Positions 51,701 through 62,752 of a DNA stretch of 64,000 nucleotides are shown piece after piece. The position numbers and the translations under genes are program-made. The stretch comes from Parascedosporium putredinis. Its lineage: Eukaryota > Ascomycota > Sordariomycetes > Microascales > Microascaceae. How positions within the stretch are numbered: the stretch's first letter is position 1; each line of letters opens with the position of its first letter. The stretch covers positions 1,984,001 through 2,048,000 of the forward strand of contig CASHTG010000017.1 of NCBI GenBank assembly GCA_949357655.1, read 5' to 3'. Under the pieces are notes generated by a model. The model was not told the origin of the DNA and did no database searches. It saw nothing but the letters and a program-made list of their open reading frames with translations.

Positions 51701-51813
51701 GTCCCACCCACCGGATCATCTTGCAATTTGAACAGCAATAAGATCGTGGAAGACCGCCTCTTTGGCCCTTTCCTGTGGTATTGTCATCCCCAATAAAGTT
51801 CCCTTAAGCTGAT

Positions 51814-52950
51814 ATGAAGATGGGTATTTTGGGTAGCCGCGAATTGCATGTAGTCGTCCTCGGTGCGGGTAGGTTCATCCATTTCCTCCTTCAAAATTCA
51901 ACTGATTTGAATATGGCGATCACGTGGACATATCGCTGACTGCATCTCTCACCCTCATAGGAGGCGTAGGCAAGTCATGCCTCACAGGTATGCTCAGCGT
52001 TGCTTTTCAAGTTGCCCTTTCCCTTGCCCCATATCACAGGTGTCGGTGCTGTAATCCCTAGGTGAGGGGAGACTCCGTCGCGCATCACAAAGCGGCTAAC
52101 TGGTCCGGCTTCACAGCTCAATTTGTCCACAACGAGTGGATAGAGAGCTACGACCCAACCATCGAAGATACTTACAGGACCCAGATCAATGTCGATGTAA
52201 GCTTTTATCTTCCTCGTCCCTCCCCTTCCCCCTCTGCTCGCTCTCCGTTTATGAAGTACGATGCTGATCAGAGGCTAGAACCGGCAAGTTGTCCTGGAAA
52301 TGTGAGTCTCAGGTGCAACAAATGACGCAGTCTATCTAACCTTAGCTAACGTTGGTTAGCCTCGATACTGCGGGGACGGAGCAGTTTGGTAGGCATATTC
52401 CTTGGACCTTAACCCCCCTCCTCCAAGTCTTGATCGATTCCTATTGCTAACCCCTACGATAGTCGCCATGAGGGACTTGTATATGAAGACTGGTCAAGGC
52501 TTCCTTCTCGTTTTTAGTATCACCTCGGGCTCATCTTTGGGAGAGCTAGCACAACTCCGCGAGGAGATCATCCGGATCAAGGATGATGAGAATGTCCCAA
52601 TCGTGATTGTTGGGAACAAGGCCGATTTGGAAGATCAACGGGCTGTTCCTAGAGCCAGGGCTTTCAGCATCTCTCAGCAATGGGGCGCTCCCTACTATGA
52701 AGCTAGCGCGAGGACACGAAGTACGCCCCGGCCGTCGGCTGTCCGCCCTGCCGGTACCGAGCTAATTCTGACTATAGGGAACGTGAACGAGGTCTTCATA
52801 GACCTTAGTCGTCAAATGCTGCGGAAAGATGATCTTTTAGATGATGGCCTTGACGACCGCGACGACAAGTACGATGCCGCCCACCGGATGGGAAGACGGC
52901 GAAGAAAGAAGAAGAGGAAGGAGAACTCTCCCCGATGCATCATCCTCTAG
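51814..52950 (+). CDS. krev-1: Rap/Rsr1-type small GTPase (Krev-1 family)
   Basis: Ras-superfamily switch for cell polarity and bud/hyphal-site control. G1 is GAGGVGKS (residues 17-24); the effector loop YDPTIEDTYR is as in Rap/Ras; G3 is DTAGTEQF with Thr in place of Ras Gln61, a Rap/Rsr1 hallmark; G4 is NKAD; G5 is EASAR. The tail is strongly basic (RRRRKKKRK) and ends in a CaaX box, CIIL, which by its final Leu predicts geranylgeranylation. Seven exons: 51814-51868, 51961-51987, 52117-52196, 52279-52301, 52360-52388, 52463-52720, 52778-52950, all with standard sites. Restoration is not needed: 645 nt, 214 aa. Closest remembered relative is Neurospora krev-1. It is the only recognised gene here without a frame break. 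Confidence 0.95.
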
Positions 52951-53724
52951 GTCTTTGCTACGGTACGAACTTGCCACCAGCTGGTTGGGCTTCAGTTGAG
53001 GGTTTGAACCGGCAACAAAACGAAACGGTCAAAAACTAAAATGAAAAAAGGAGTACGGTGGCTGGGCGAGAGAGCACCGCCAGCCTAACGCATCGTTTCT
53101 TGGATTCCATCTTTTCCTATGCACTTACGGGAATGACACGACATGAAGACTCGAAAATTTCCCCTCTTTTTGGGTTTTGGTATCACGAACAACAAAGACA
53201 TAACATAGCACCACTGCATACTTCTCTTCCCCCTTTCTTTTCTCTTCTTTTCTTCATTTTCATTTCACCTTTCTAGGAGCCTACTTCAACCTTGGTAGGG
53301 GTCGATTCTTTGCACTTTTTTATTTATTTTCCTGCCCTTCTTCCCCTTCGACGGTCGACCGAGCGCCGCGATGGGTGTAGGGGCTGAAGGGCCTCGTGAA
53401 CGCCACTACATTTTTTTTTGGCTGGCTACATAGTTTCTTGTCATGCTCTCTTCCCCCAACTTTTTGTTATCAACGGTCTCTTGAGACTCGAGCGCGGTTT
53501 ACTCTCTGAGAATCGTTCACGGCATTGTATTGTTTCTTCTCTTGGCAGACTTTCTGGCCGCCTTTTTCTTTCATCTCCCCCTTTATACGCCGGAAAGTAA
53601 ACGGGGGTAGATGTTCCGTTTACTGCATATGTCGGCAGTTTCACCGAAACGCCTGGTATGTTGTCTGCCCAACAACATCTTCTACGTATATCACACCCAT
53701 ATCTATATATCTACACCCAAACAA

Positions 53725-53757
<33 letters not shown>

Positions 53758-54076
53758 AAAGCCTTGGTCTGGTTTTTCTTTTTACTTCTCGTACATTTTA
53801 GGCCCTTGGCCCACTCTACCTTTGCGCGGCAAGTGAGGCGAGGTTGGTAGCAAATAGCCGTGGCCGCAACTGGCGTGATTGATTTATTGGGCGTCAAGAT
53901 ATTCATTCAGAGCCTACCCTACTAGAAAACTCGTACACGGTGTAAGGCCATGCGCAAGGCAATATCATAAATGACAATCTATTAATGCAAACCCGGAGCT
54001 GTAGAAAGAGGTGGGGGAGGGAACTGATATGCAAATACACGATGGGCACTATATAAGGGGGTCATAACCGTATCTA
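52951..54076. other. Convergent intergenic region, krev-1 / gpi2
   Basis: About 1.1 kb with both 3' UTRs. T-rich on the plus strand and carrying a CA/TA microsatellite. No gene seen. Confidence 0.6.
53725..53757 (+). repeat. (AC)n-(AT)n compound microsatellite
   Basis: About seven AC units (53725-53739) run directly into about nine AT units (to 53757). Likely length-polymorphic. Confidence 0.9.
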
Positions 54077-55927
54077 TTAACGCCTCCGGCTGATGATCAC
54101 CGGCCGCGCTGCGTCCCAGGGTCCGTTTATCTCATTCTTGTACTTTTGCAGACCAATGAGCCACCAGCTACATCCACCCATGGCAATGGCGGCGGCGACA
54201 GCACCCATTGCCATGCCGATGAGACAGTTCCTGGCGGTGCGAGGGCCGGGGCCCGCGGGGTCGCCGAGGACGAAGCCGACGCCGGCGCCGGCGAGGAGGA
54301 CGAGGAGGGCCGTCTGGAGAACGTGGGACCTCCATGGCCTGTGACGGGCGTGACGACGGAAGACGGGGAAGAGGCCAAAGACTTGTATGGAGAGGACAGT
54401 GAGGCTAAAGACCTGACCGGTAGAGGGTAGACGGGAAGCAAGCATGGTGGAGGCCATGAGGGCGGCGTTTGTGGAGAGAGAGGCGGGAAAGTTGGCCGCG
54501 GAGACATCACCTGAGTAGTCGAAGAAGAGGATGTTGATAGTGAGGAGAAAGAAGCACATGGCCCAGATGGAGTCGGAGGATGTGGAGCGGGTGAGGGACT
54601 TGAGAATGGGGGAGAGGCCAAGGAGGATGGAGGAGATGAGAGCCGCTGACTTGATCGTGGAGAGGCGCTCGTGCGTGCGGTTGGGGGCGGGATGGGAGCA
54701 ACTTCGGGGATCGTGGTCGTGACGGTTCCGGTGGTGCGCGCGGCGCCAGTCACAGACAGGGTGCCGTTGGCGCCATTCGCGCCGTTCTGGGCCTGTTGGC
54801 TAGGGTTCGCTCGGGGCGTGGCAATGGAGCGGGTCGTGTCGTGGTGGGCATGGCGGGGGCGGGAGGTGCGTCGAGGACGCGCTCTTAGTAGGCACAATTC
54901 TGTTTCCGTTGCTCTTGCCATTGCCGTTCGCACTGCTGGGGTGGGTGCTCTTGCTGTTGGCCACGAGCGATGTTGCGCTTGGGTGACCGCGGTGGACCGA
55001 GGCGGAGGATTCTTGGAGCCGGTCAGATACGGCATTGAGATTCTCCTTGGTCGTGGTGATACCTAGGCCTGTGGGGATGGCCCTGGCCTCTTGAAGGAGG
55101 GTCGCGCGGCGACGGATGCTGCCCGTGCGGCGTCGACTGCCCCCGCGGGCGAGGGTGGTGGTGGGTGGGGGATTGCCCGCAGCGATGTGCTCCTCTTCGC
55201 GGTCTTCGGCGTCTGCGACCCACCGCTCCCAGACGAGCCAGCCGAGGAAGGTGAGGACAGAGCTGTAGCTGACGAGTGTGACGTGGGTAACGCGCTCTTG
55301 AATGATAGCGACGAAGGCAACGATGAAGATTATGACAGAGCAGACATGTTGGACGATGATGGTCGTGTCGGCGACGAGAGGCCAGAAATCGTAAGGCTGG
55401 AGGCGAGGGTTTCGCTGAAGTTGCTCGAGGAAAGTGGCTTGATCGGTGTAGTTGTCGGGGTCTAGAGGCAGGGCCGTCGCGTTAGGATATGAGAGGGGAA
55501 CACGAGAGATAGCATCGTACTAGTGGGGAGGCTGAAGGATATAGGATAAGGAAGATGGGGGAGAAACTGGTAGGGAAAAACGTACAGGCTCTATCAACCC
55601 AGAGCAGCTTCTTCCAACTCCTCCTCCTCTTGCGCGTCCTGTGTGCCGCCCCGGATCCATTCGCGCCGATGGGCTTCCTCCTTTGTCTCAACACTGGAGA
55701 GCCATCACCTAAGCCCGCGGAGAGGGTGGCAGCGGCGATAGGAGGTATCCTCCGTGGGGAGAATGCGCGTAGAAGGCATCCTCGGGGGCGAGGTGGGAGC
55801 GATCGGATCTCTGGCCGCCGAGATTCGTTGGAACCGTACTCGAGCGCGTCAAGACCGGAGAGGAGACGGAGACGGGGAATTGCCTATCAAAGTCTATTTG
55901 TGTCCGCGCTACTGGAGGGATAGCCAT
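54077..55927 (-). CDS. gpi2: Gpi2/PIG-C subunit of the GPI-GlcNAc transferase, four 1-base frame breaks
   Basis: Membrane subunit of the complex that starts GPI-anchor synthesis on the cytosolic face of the ER. Family blocks: SWKKLLWVDRAYPDNYTDQ, QPYDFWPLVADTTIIVQHV, LSTIKSAALISSILLGLSP, SDSIWAMCFFLLTINILFFD, SLSTNAALMASTMLASRLPS and SIQVFGLFPVFRRH, with hydrophobic segments between. A Ser/Pro/Thr-rich insert of about 120 residues lies after the first membrane segments, longer than in yeast. Exons: 55927-55586 and 55461-54077; intron 55585-55462. One C is missing at 55756-55759 and at 54683-54687; two more are needed inside the insert, best placed at 54855-54859 and 54831-54833, but those two positions are uncertain. 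Restored length is 576 aa in frame. Confidence 0.9.
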
Positions 55928-58900
55928 CTGGCCATCTGCTTCGCCGTTCTAGGGGAGGAGGCCGGAACTCCTTTTTCCTTGCTTCTCTTCGTTTTGCGAT
56001 CGCGACTGGGCAGTTTAAGATGGGGTATCGTGTCTTCGTCGTTATCGTTGTCGTTAGGATGGTTGGGTGTGGGAAAGGTAGTATGGCGTTCGATTCGGGG
56101 GAAGGGAGGGGCGAAGGCTGCCAGTTCGTTAAACGGGGAGACGTGAGATCGTTATCACCGCATCGGCATTGATGCACCAACGGCGTCGAGAACAAGGGGG
56201 TGGAGTCCGAGTAGAGGGAAGGAAGGAAGTGGAAGAAGAAAGAGAAAGTAAGAAAATTGGCGAGATGTTGTTAGCAAAGAATCGCCGGACGGTTTTGTTA
56301 GCCTCCCCGACGAAGCAGGACCGGGGAAAGAGGAAAAAAAAAAAAAAAAAGTGTCGATTATTATCTCGAGTCGCTCTGGCTGGATGAGAAGAGGTCCCTG
56401 CAGGCAGTTGTGGCGGCGTGGGGAGCTATAATTAGGGGTCGAAGAATGAGAGGGGTGACATGGGAAGGCACGACAGGCGCGTTGGGGGACGAAGAAAAAG
56501 AATTAGGAGGCGAGTTAGGCTAGAGTTTTCGTGCTCCCCTATATTTGTTCATTGATCCGTACAATGGATCCATTTAGGTTTTGTCTGTTTCTTGTTTGGG
56601 TACACTCAATGCAATTGTTGTGAGAGGTCTAGGAGGGTATAATGGAGAAGGGTATTGGGAAAAGGGAACAGTGAAAGAGAAGATGCTATTGTCCCCCCTT
56701 CCAGCGAAATATCTCACGGGAAATTGGATAAATAGTTGACGATGACGATGGATCTCAATCACCTCATGGCAGAAACCCCCAATGGTCGTTGAGCCAAACG
56801 ACGCAGCGAGGAGCTGCAGTTCAGCACTCGAACAGCCACGCTTTCCCAACTGAACGCCACAATTATTTGTCTGTTGGCTTATGTGATCGAAATATGCATC
56901 AACCGTGGTTGGTCAGGTTACACAATATCTCGTTCATCACCAGCAACGAATCATTGCGCGCCCTCTTTGACGGGTGAAGTCGATGGGCACAGCCAATCGC
57001 ATGCTATTAGCCGTTCTCATGGAATGGTTGCAGTTTTGGAGGGCAGGACCGAGGAAGAAGAAAGAGGAAGGGAGGGTATTAGAAGGAGCTCGAAATTGGC
57101 ATTGAATACCTGGCCTGCCTGCTCTGAACATGCCACCCCCACGCCCTCCATAACCTTGCCCTTTCCCCTGGATATTGATATGATCCCATTTGATCAGGAT
57201 CAGATGGAGGGTGACACAAATGCATCTCGACTATTAGCATTAGCCCGTAGTGTCATTCTCCTTCCGCCTGTAGGAACCGAAAGAATAACTCAACCGGCTG
57301 GTTAGGTTTCGGTGACGCGAGATTCTTCGAAAAGAATTGATCATAAGCATTTAAGATTCAAGGGCGAAAGAATAGATGACGAAAGAGAAGGAGCGTTTGG
57401 CTTTTCTTGGCGCTGATGACAGGGGATTTCTCTTGGCATGCGCCTCTCCAAGGCATTGGCATCGGGTGGCTGGAGATCAATCTGGGGAAACAGAGGACGC
57501 TCCCACAATCAAGATTAGCTCAAGTCATTTTCTTATTGATGATGGATTTGGGCCTTTGAACCTCACACAAGATTCCCTTTACCCGCTCTTCTTGGCCTTG
57601 TGTGGGTAGGAGCCACACTGTGGGAGTCAAACGCACAATTGAAGCAAAGGAGAAGGGAAGTGGATGTACTGTGTAGGAAGGGGTCAAAAGGAAAAGAGAA
57701 ACGAAAACCATGGATTGATAAAAACCATAAATCAATAGACCCCAAGAATCGCTTACTAGCGAAAGAAGGTACTTCTTGCTCGGTCAGTGGGTGCTCGTCG
57801 TGCCCGATTCTCCGAGGCAGGCTGAACGGAATCGGAAGGATGCAAACCACCCTTCAAGTCCTCGAGGTTCCAGTTACAAGGATACTAGCATGTGGAAACC
57901 ACGGGGGCGTCGTTGAGTCAAAAAGACAAAAAACCCCCTTCAAATGAAATCGAGAGCGCCGAGAGTCGACCTAATGTCGATCACCCCTTCATGCTGTTTA
58001 ATAGTCCATTGAGAGAAAAAGATGGGAGAGGAGCTGGTGGGCGACTTTGGACGAATCAGGGCCACTCCCCCAGACCCGTGGCTTAGAAGAGCGTGCAGTA
58101 GGGTACGGGAAGAGTTGTGGGAGAGAGAGAGAGAGGAAAGAGAGAGACACAGCACCCTTCCCTTTCCAGTTTTTGTTCCCACTTTTCATTATCATGCTCT
58201 CGCTTCGGCTGCCTGGCGTCTCCGCGGGGCGTTGTGTGGGTATGATGCTGGCTTCCACAAAAACACTCCATGTTCCTTGCAGACTTGCGGACGGCAGACC
58301 CGCTGATCAATTGACTTACTCGGGCCAGCCGTGCTGTGTGCGGGCCCCTCCATGCCGCTTAAAGGCCTTGGTGGCTTGGCCCTCCTCTGCTCGTTCCTAT
58401 ATTAATCTAGATAGCATTTGGTCCACGAAGACTTCCTTACGTGGGGCGATTGTAGATTCATGCTCGAAAGAGCCGACTACGACGTGATTTCAAGTAATTC
58501 ATCGATCCACTTTGCCACTCAAGCATGCGGCCTCTGTGACTCTCCCGGGCGGGAGGATCTGAACGGCAATTTATGTTATCACGAGAGGGAGCAGTATTGG
58601 TCTACGGTATATCGGCTCTTGATACTCAGTGTCCCGGCGTCTTAACTACTTGTAGTGATCTCGACGGTCATGTCGGGGACACAAGAGCGATGCCGCCATG
58701 GACGACCGAGGATGCCAGGTAGTTCTGCAAACAGCCTTGTGAGCCTTGAGTTTACCTACATCTACCAGCGGAGCCCGGTGTAGGTAAAGTGTTTATGGCA
58801 ATGGAAGAGCTGCGACACAACCTCACGATTCTAATTCTTCGACACACAGAGGCGCCCGGAAATGGTGGCTTGGCAAAAGGTCCCTTAGAAATCCTTCCAT

Positions 58901-60600
58901 CTGTCGGGACCAGGAATGTAGTCACCTCCCACAGACCAGAATCGATACATCCACATGAACTCTTGCCGAATTCGTCCATGCATGGAGACTTCAAACGAAT
59001 TGTTTTGTCATTCGGTGATGGGAGGGGAGGTTGTTTGCCGAGCGCCGCTTTCCAGCGGAGGTTGATCCAAGCCGTTATCTACTGCATGCATGGACCATTC
59101 GCGGGGCGAATAGACAAGTCCATCTCTGTCAAAGGAATCGGTAAGCCGGATCGAGACGGGTGCCATGAAACCCTTCTAGCCCTTGATTCACAACGGAAAC
59201 TTTTCACACGGTTTGTTTGGGGTCGAGGGCCAAAGCGTGCATCTGGGGATCCAAGAGCCGCAGGAAATGGAGGGGAAAAGAGCGCGAAAAGGGAAAAGAG
59301 GATGGCACAACGCCCGGGTTGAGAGCTAAAGATCAGAGATTCTCTTCGTCTTCACCCAGAGTGGCAAGTCGAATGGTGCCCGGGCTTGGGCTACAGTATT
59401 ATTGGAAGGAGGAGCAAGGCGAGCACAGACGCGGGCCCAACACCAACCCTCCAATGTTGTTCACTCTTTTCTGCCTTGCTTTTCACGAGCACGAGCGAGA
59501 TGTCGATTTACAAATTGGCTCCAAAGCCATGACGATGCGAGTGCTTGTAAACTAGTATTGGCGGGACCCCTGGATGGCGGTGGGAGGTTGGCACGAGTGC
59601 TCACTACGAAACTCTCCAAAAGTGTGGATTGACGATAGTACAAATGGGACAAAGGTAAGGGGGTATGTGTAGGATCTTCCGTCACGAGGGGACCGCCTCA
59701 TTCGGACTAGGGGTCAAGTCAAAACGATGGCCGGGGAAATCAACATAGTCTTGAGAAGAGAAGGTCAAGGAAAAAGCGGCTGGCTGGAGGTCGAAAAATA
59801 CGCATCGATTTCAGAGCTTGAGATCCTCACCATGACGAGCCTTGCATCCCGTGTTGAACTAGGATTGGGTTTTGCGTCGGGGCTACTTGGCGTTGCTTGG
59901 GGCGAACGTGCAGATCATGGCTTGAAGTGAGAAGGGCATCAACTTCATCTCAACCTCTCCTCAGAGGTAGGCGAGTGTGGGGACCACTCTCTGCCGCTAA
60001 CAAGGCCAAAGCCGCGGCACGTGGAATGCATGCCAATGTCATTGAAGGCATTGAATAGGTGGGAAGCAAAAGGGCAAGGATTGATGGTTCGAGGAGAAGC
60101 AAGCCTCTCGCGTAGATTCAAATTTGCAACAGCGGCTTTTTTTTTTTTTTTTTTTTTCAACATTGCACTGTTGGTTGTTTTTGGCCACACGACAAGACTC
60201 AGTACCACCATTCCAAGCGCCTCTGGTGGGAAACGCCGAGTACGGCACAACACAATGGTCCCAATAGAACGGTGGGTATATTTTACTTCCAGTCCTAGCC
60301 GCAACATCGATCAGCCTTCGATCGATCGGAGGGCAGGGGCGTGGGGACATCCCGAAAGGGTATCAATAGCTTTGCGGGCTTGGTTTGAATTCCTGAGTGG
60401 TGCTTTTAGTCCTCAATGTACAAGTATCAATGATCCTGCAATGTTCCGGAGCTAGCAGAGAAAAAGGAAAATAAGGGGCGGGCAGGGAGCACCAAGGTAG
60501 CAAAGAATGAATCAGTGGGTGGCTGGGCTGGTCCCAGCAGGCGGTCAGCCAGTGTCGGACGCTTCTCACATCTCAACAACATACGAAGTAGGTAGCCTGG

Positions 60601-60632
60601 GATTGATCCATGGATGGATCAATTGATGGATC
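60601..60632. repeat. ATTGATCCAT-type nested palindromic repeat
   Basis: GATTGATCCATGGATGGATC followed by AATTGATGGATC; TGATCCATGGAT and GATCAATTGATG are overlapping near-palindromes. Related motifs recur at 12.96, 47.7 and 62.7 kb. Confidence 0.5.
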
Positions 60633-62092
60633 TAGTCAAATGTACTCGCACCCATCCACTCACAAGATGCTGTCAAAGTATTCACTCGCTTCTCAGTGGC
60701 CTGTCCCCACTCCTCTGGCTGGGCCGCCCGTGTGGCATGGTCATGGCCAATCATTTAGGCCACATGGGATGGCGAGCTGAGTGGTTTGGGAGTCAATCGA
60801 ATCGAACATTATTTGATCGTTTGGGGGTTTAGGACAGTACGGAGACTAGGGCTCCTTGAATCTTGTCCATCTTCTCCTTACCACTGCCAAGACCTCCCAA
60901 GGTAGTTACTGATCAGCGACAAGCCTGCTACCGATTGATGCAAGACGTATTTTTGTGATTTCTTTTTGTAGGGGTATGTGCCGCCCAGTCCCAAGTCCCA
61001 TGTCCGCGAACGGCTTAACAACAGTCCAACATCGACAATAGGGCTAAGGTAGGTGCGGTCGATGGGAGAAGAATCGACCATCACCAATCTGACTCGGCTT
61101 CATTACAAGTGCCCCGCGATCGCGATTGTGCGGTGTGCAGGAGACTGCCTAATGACGCATTGGCTGGCACATGAGAGGACACTTTTTGACTAGACCTCGG
61201 GTTTTCTCTCTGCTGTTAAGGCACCGTCCGTGTCTCACCAAAGGCCATGGTTGTGAAAGCTTAGATGGTTTGGTTGGAAACGTTTCCAACCTCCGGCAGT
61301 CATGCCACACACAACTATTTAGGTTTTGAATAACTACCGAGGTAGAAAGTGCTCAATTGTGTCTTAGAGCGCCTTTTGGATCGCCCTTTTTCTTTCTTTT
61401 TTTTTTTTTTCTCTTTTTCTTTCCGTACATGAAGTCAAAGGGCAATGTGCTCTTGCCATCCCTCGAATCAGAGGCTGGAGGCGAACATGTGCGCCAGACG
61501 AGTGTTTTCTTGCCTTGCACTCTGACCAAGGATTTTTTATTATTTATTATTTTATTTTAGATTCACTTGTTCCCCGGCTTGGTGGTCTTGAACGAAATTG
61601 CTGCTACGCCAACGAGGCGGGAGCAGGGTAATAGAGTTGCCCTAAAGGACCAAGGTCTCCTTAAAGAGTTCGCCAGATCAAGCACTACTAATGCTGATCG
61701 TCCAACATGCTGAACAATTGAGGACTCGGTGCATGGTGGATCCCCGCAAAAACCGACAGGTGCCGTGAGGAGTCCAAAAGAAGGAGGCGGACGAGAAGGA
61801 GGTTTCCACTTGTCGTAAAAAGGTTTGCCGGCAACTCCTCCACTCGGACTCTTGCCGACTGAAAACATCAATTGCATTGCTTTGGGCTGTCCTTCTCGTA
61901 TGAATGGAGACGGAGCTAAACACAAGGGCCTGTAAACAGGTTGCACTGCACTGCCAATAAATGGCCAATGCTTGCCCATGTGTCGTGGAGGTGCAGCCGT
62001 ATTCAGCGAGAAGCCAGTCTTGCCATCAATGTCGGTCCCACCCCGCCTTCTACACTAATTTAGCTTGTTCCGTCTCTGTCCGATTGCTCAAT

Positions 62093-62142
62093 AATAGTTG
62101 TACTTTCCCTGAAGATCAATAGTTGTACTTTCCCTGAAGAGA
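62093..62142 (+). repeat. 25-bp tandem duplication
   Basis: Two adjacent copies (62093-62117 and 62118-62142) share 23 identical bases starting AATAGTTGTACTTTCC; only the last two bases differ. Confidence 0.9.
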
Positions 62143-62734
62143 CCGTTCTTCTCTGCCGCTCACGCGACTCCACCAGGAACATTGAGTGACGGCAACCCCT
62201 CCCTCCCTCCCAAAAAATGGTTCAACACTGCCCACTTCAATTCACAAGGCAAGACCCCTGGTACCTCTGTCCACTCTCCGTTCTCAATGCAACCCATCTA
62301 TTGCCTTGAACCCCACTTCCTCGCAGCATAGTGAGTCCATTTAAGCTACACAGCTCAAAGATGCACAAGATTGAGGTTGATGCAACCGATGGATCCCATC
62401 ACTGTTTCCCATCAAAGCCAGGTCTAAGAAATGCACAAGAAGTTCGGTCTGGCCCAAGTGTTGGCCAGTATCGCAAAGTCCCCCTTCCGATACCGCCGTG
62501 GCAGAACCCCCTGCTTCTTTGTCTTCCAAAGAACATTCAACTCCTTTTTGAGTAGGCACACGGAACGGTGCGCTAGGCTCGCGGCCTTCGGACTGGACTG
62601 GCTCCACTGGGTTAATCTTGCGATGGCCATGAGGCAGGGAGGAATGAGCTGAGAGCTCTGCATTGGTAATGTTGAAACTGCCTCAACTCGAGGAAGTCAC
62701 AACAGGGTCTTAGATGGAAGCACCCGCGATGGAT

Positions 62735-62752
62735 CAATTGATCGATCAATTG
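62735..62752. repeat. Perfect 18-bp palindrome
   Basis: CAATTGATCGATCAATTG is its own reverse complement. It belongs to the same motif family as the repeats at 12.96 and 60.6 kb. Confidence 0.85.

Larger units (their letters stand above)
39919..51813. other. Right part of 21-kb gene-poor region
   Basis: No recognisable protein gene, further tRNA, 5S rRNA or intact transposon was found. It includes a degenerate CATCCA-type repeat at 47872-47955, ATTGATC-type repeats near 46.8 and 47.7 kb, and a long pyrimidine-rich stretch at 50340-50600 that probably belongs to the far upstream or leader region of krev-1. Confidence 0.5.

Noticed and set aside
54127..55035. 302-codon Pro/Ser/Arg-rich minus-strand frame
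   Set aside because: Part of it is the real gpi2 insert, the rest is the wrong frame after a missing C; the true product switches frame at 54683-54687 to keep the conserved membrane segments.
58789..59322. 177-codon plus-strand frame near the right end
   Set aside because: No motif or codon bias and no intron signals; not enough to call a gene.
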